Assembly (NCBI GenBank): GCA_000318405.1 | Contig: KB291764.1 | Location: 27,594-91,593 of the forward strand | Source: Brevundimonas diminuta 470-4 | GTDB lineage: Bacteria > Pseudomonadota > Alphaproteobacteria > Caulobacterales > Caulobacteraceae | Length of the DNA: 64,000 nt | Direction of reading: 5' to 3' | In this document: piece by piece, positions 63,189 to 64,000 of the stretch | Layout: each line of letters starts with the position of its first letter | Position numbering within the stretch: the first letter of the stretch is position 1 | Program-made: the position numbers and the translations under genes | Notes under the pieces: model-generated | The model's input: only the letters and a program-made list of their open reading frames with translations | What the model was told of the DNA's origin: nothing | The model's database searches: none

Positions 63189-64000
<812 letters not shown>

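Overview
The window is high-GC alphaproteobacterial chromosome. Gene content and order (ntrX-dat-hfq-hflX; PDH E1-beta with its own lipoyl domain; aerobic 5-aminolevulinate synthase; glyA-nrdR; a small DUF5076-like gene inside the pdh operon) point to Caulobacterales, most likely a Brevundimonas-like organism. This placement is an inference from gene content only.

Region 1 (1-24.6 kb) is core genome: the end of ntrX, D-amino-acid aminotransferase, hfq, hflX, a CPA1 antiporter, mazG, a GPH-type transporter, an M15 peptidase, a YgiD-type dioxygenase, DoxX, an acyl-ACP/CoA ligase interrupted by an in-frame amber codon, lipA, a COQ10/START protein, an L-2-hydroxyglutarate oxidase-like gene, rpmF, enolase, ftsB, the complete pyruvate dehydrogenase operon (E1a, E1b, small ORF, E2, glutathione peroxidase, E3), a cysteine synthase and a GcvA-like regulator.

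Region 2 (24.6-42.9 kb) is an accessory stress island. It has five divergent Crp/Fnr-family regulators, two DUF6894-like small proteins, NDH-2, a haem-oxygenase-like di-iron oxidase paired with an HemK-like methyltransferase, a cyanophycin synthetase/cyanophycinase operon, a YciF-like ferritin-fold protein, manganese catalase, a DUF6766-like membrane protein, several tiny proteins and a hemerythrin fused to stress-type repeats. I find six good and three weaker copies of GGAAC - about 17 nt - (C)GTT. This resembles the alphaproteobacterial general-stress (EcfG/sigma-T) promoter. Most copies sit 24-37 nt upstream of a start codon. They suggest that cyanophycin metabolism and these small genes form one general-stress regulon segment.

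Region 3 (42.9-50.9 kb) is a minus-strand nutrient cluster: a Tat-exported DOPA 4,5-dioxygenase-like protein, a TonB receptor, a polar-amino-acid ABC transporter (ATPase, two permeases, binding protein) and an N-methyltryptophan/sarcosine oxidase-like flavoenzyme. It looks like capture and oxidation of an aromatic or N-alkyl amino acid.

Region 4 (51.3-64 kb) returns to core genome: tRNA-Val(CAC), a dicarboxylate symporter, gph, glmU-rpiA, a secreted protein of unknown function, glutathione reductase, an exported methyltransferase-like protein, a 3-hydroxyisobutyrate dehydrogenase family gene, hemA, a DUF6898-like ORF, glyA, nrdR and a RibD-type reductase. The last gene carries an in-frame palindromic repeat and runs off the window.
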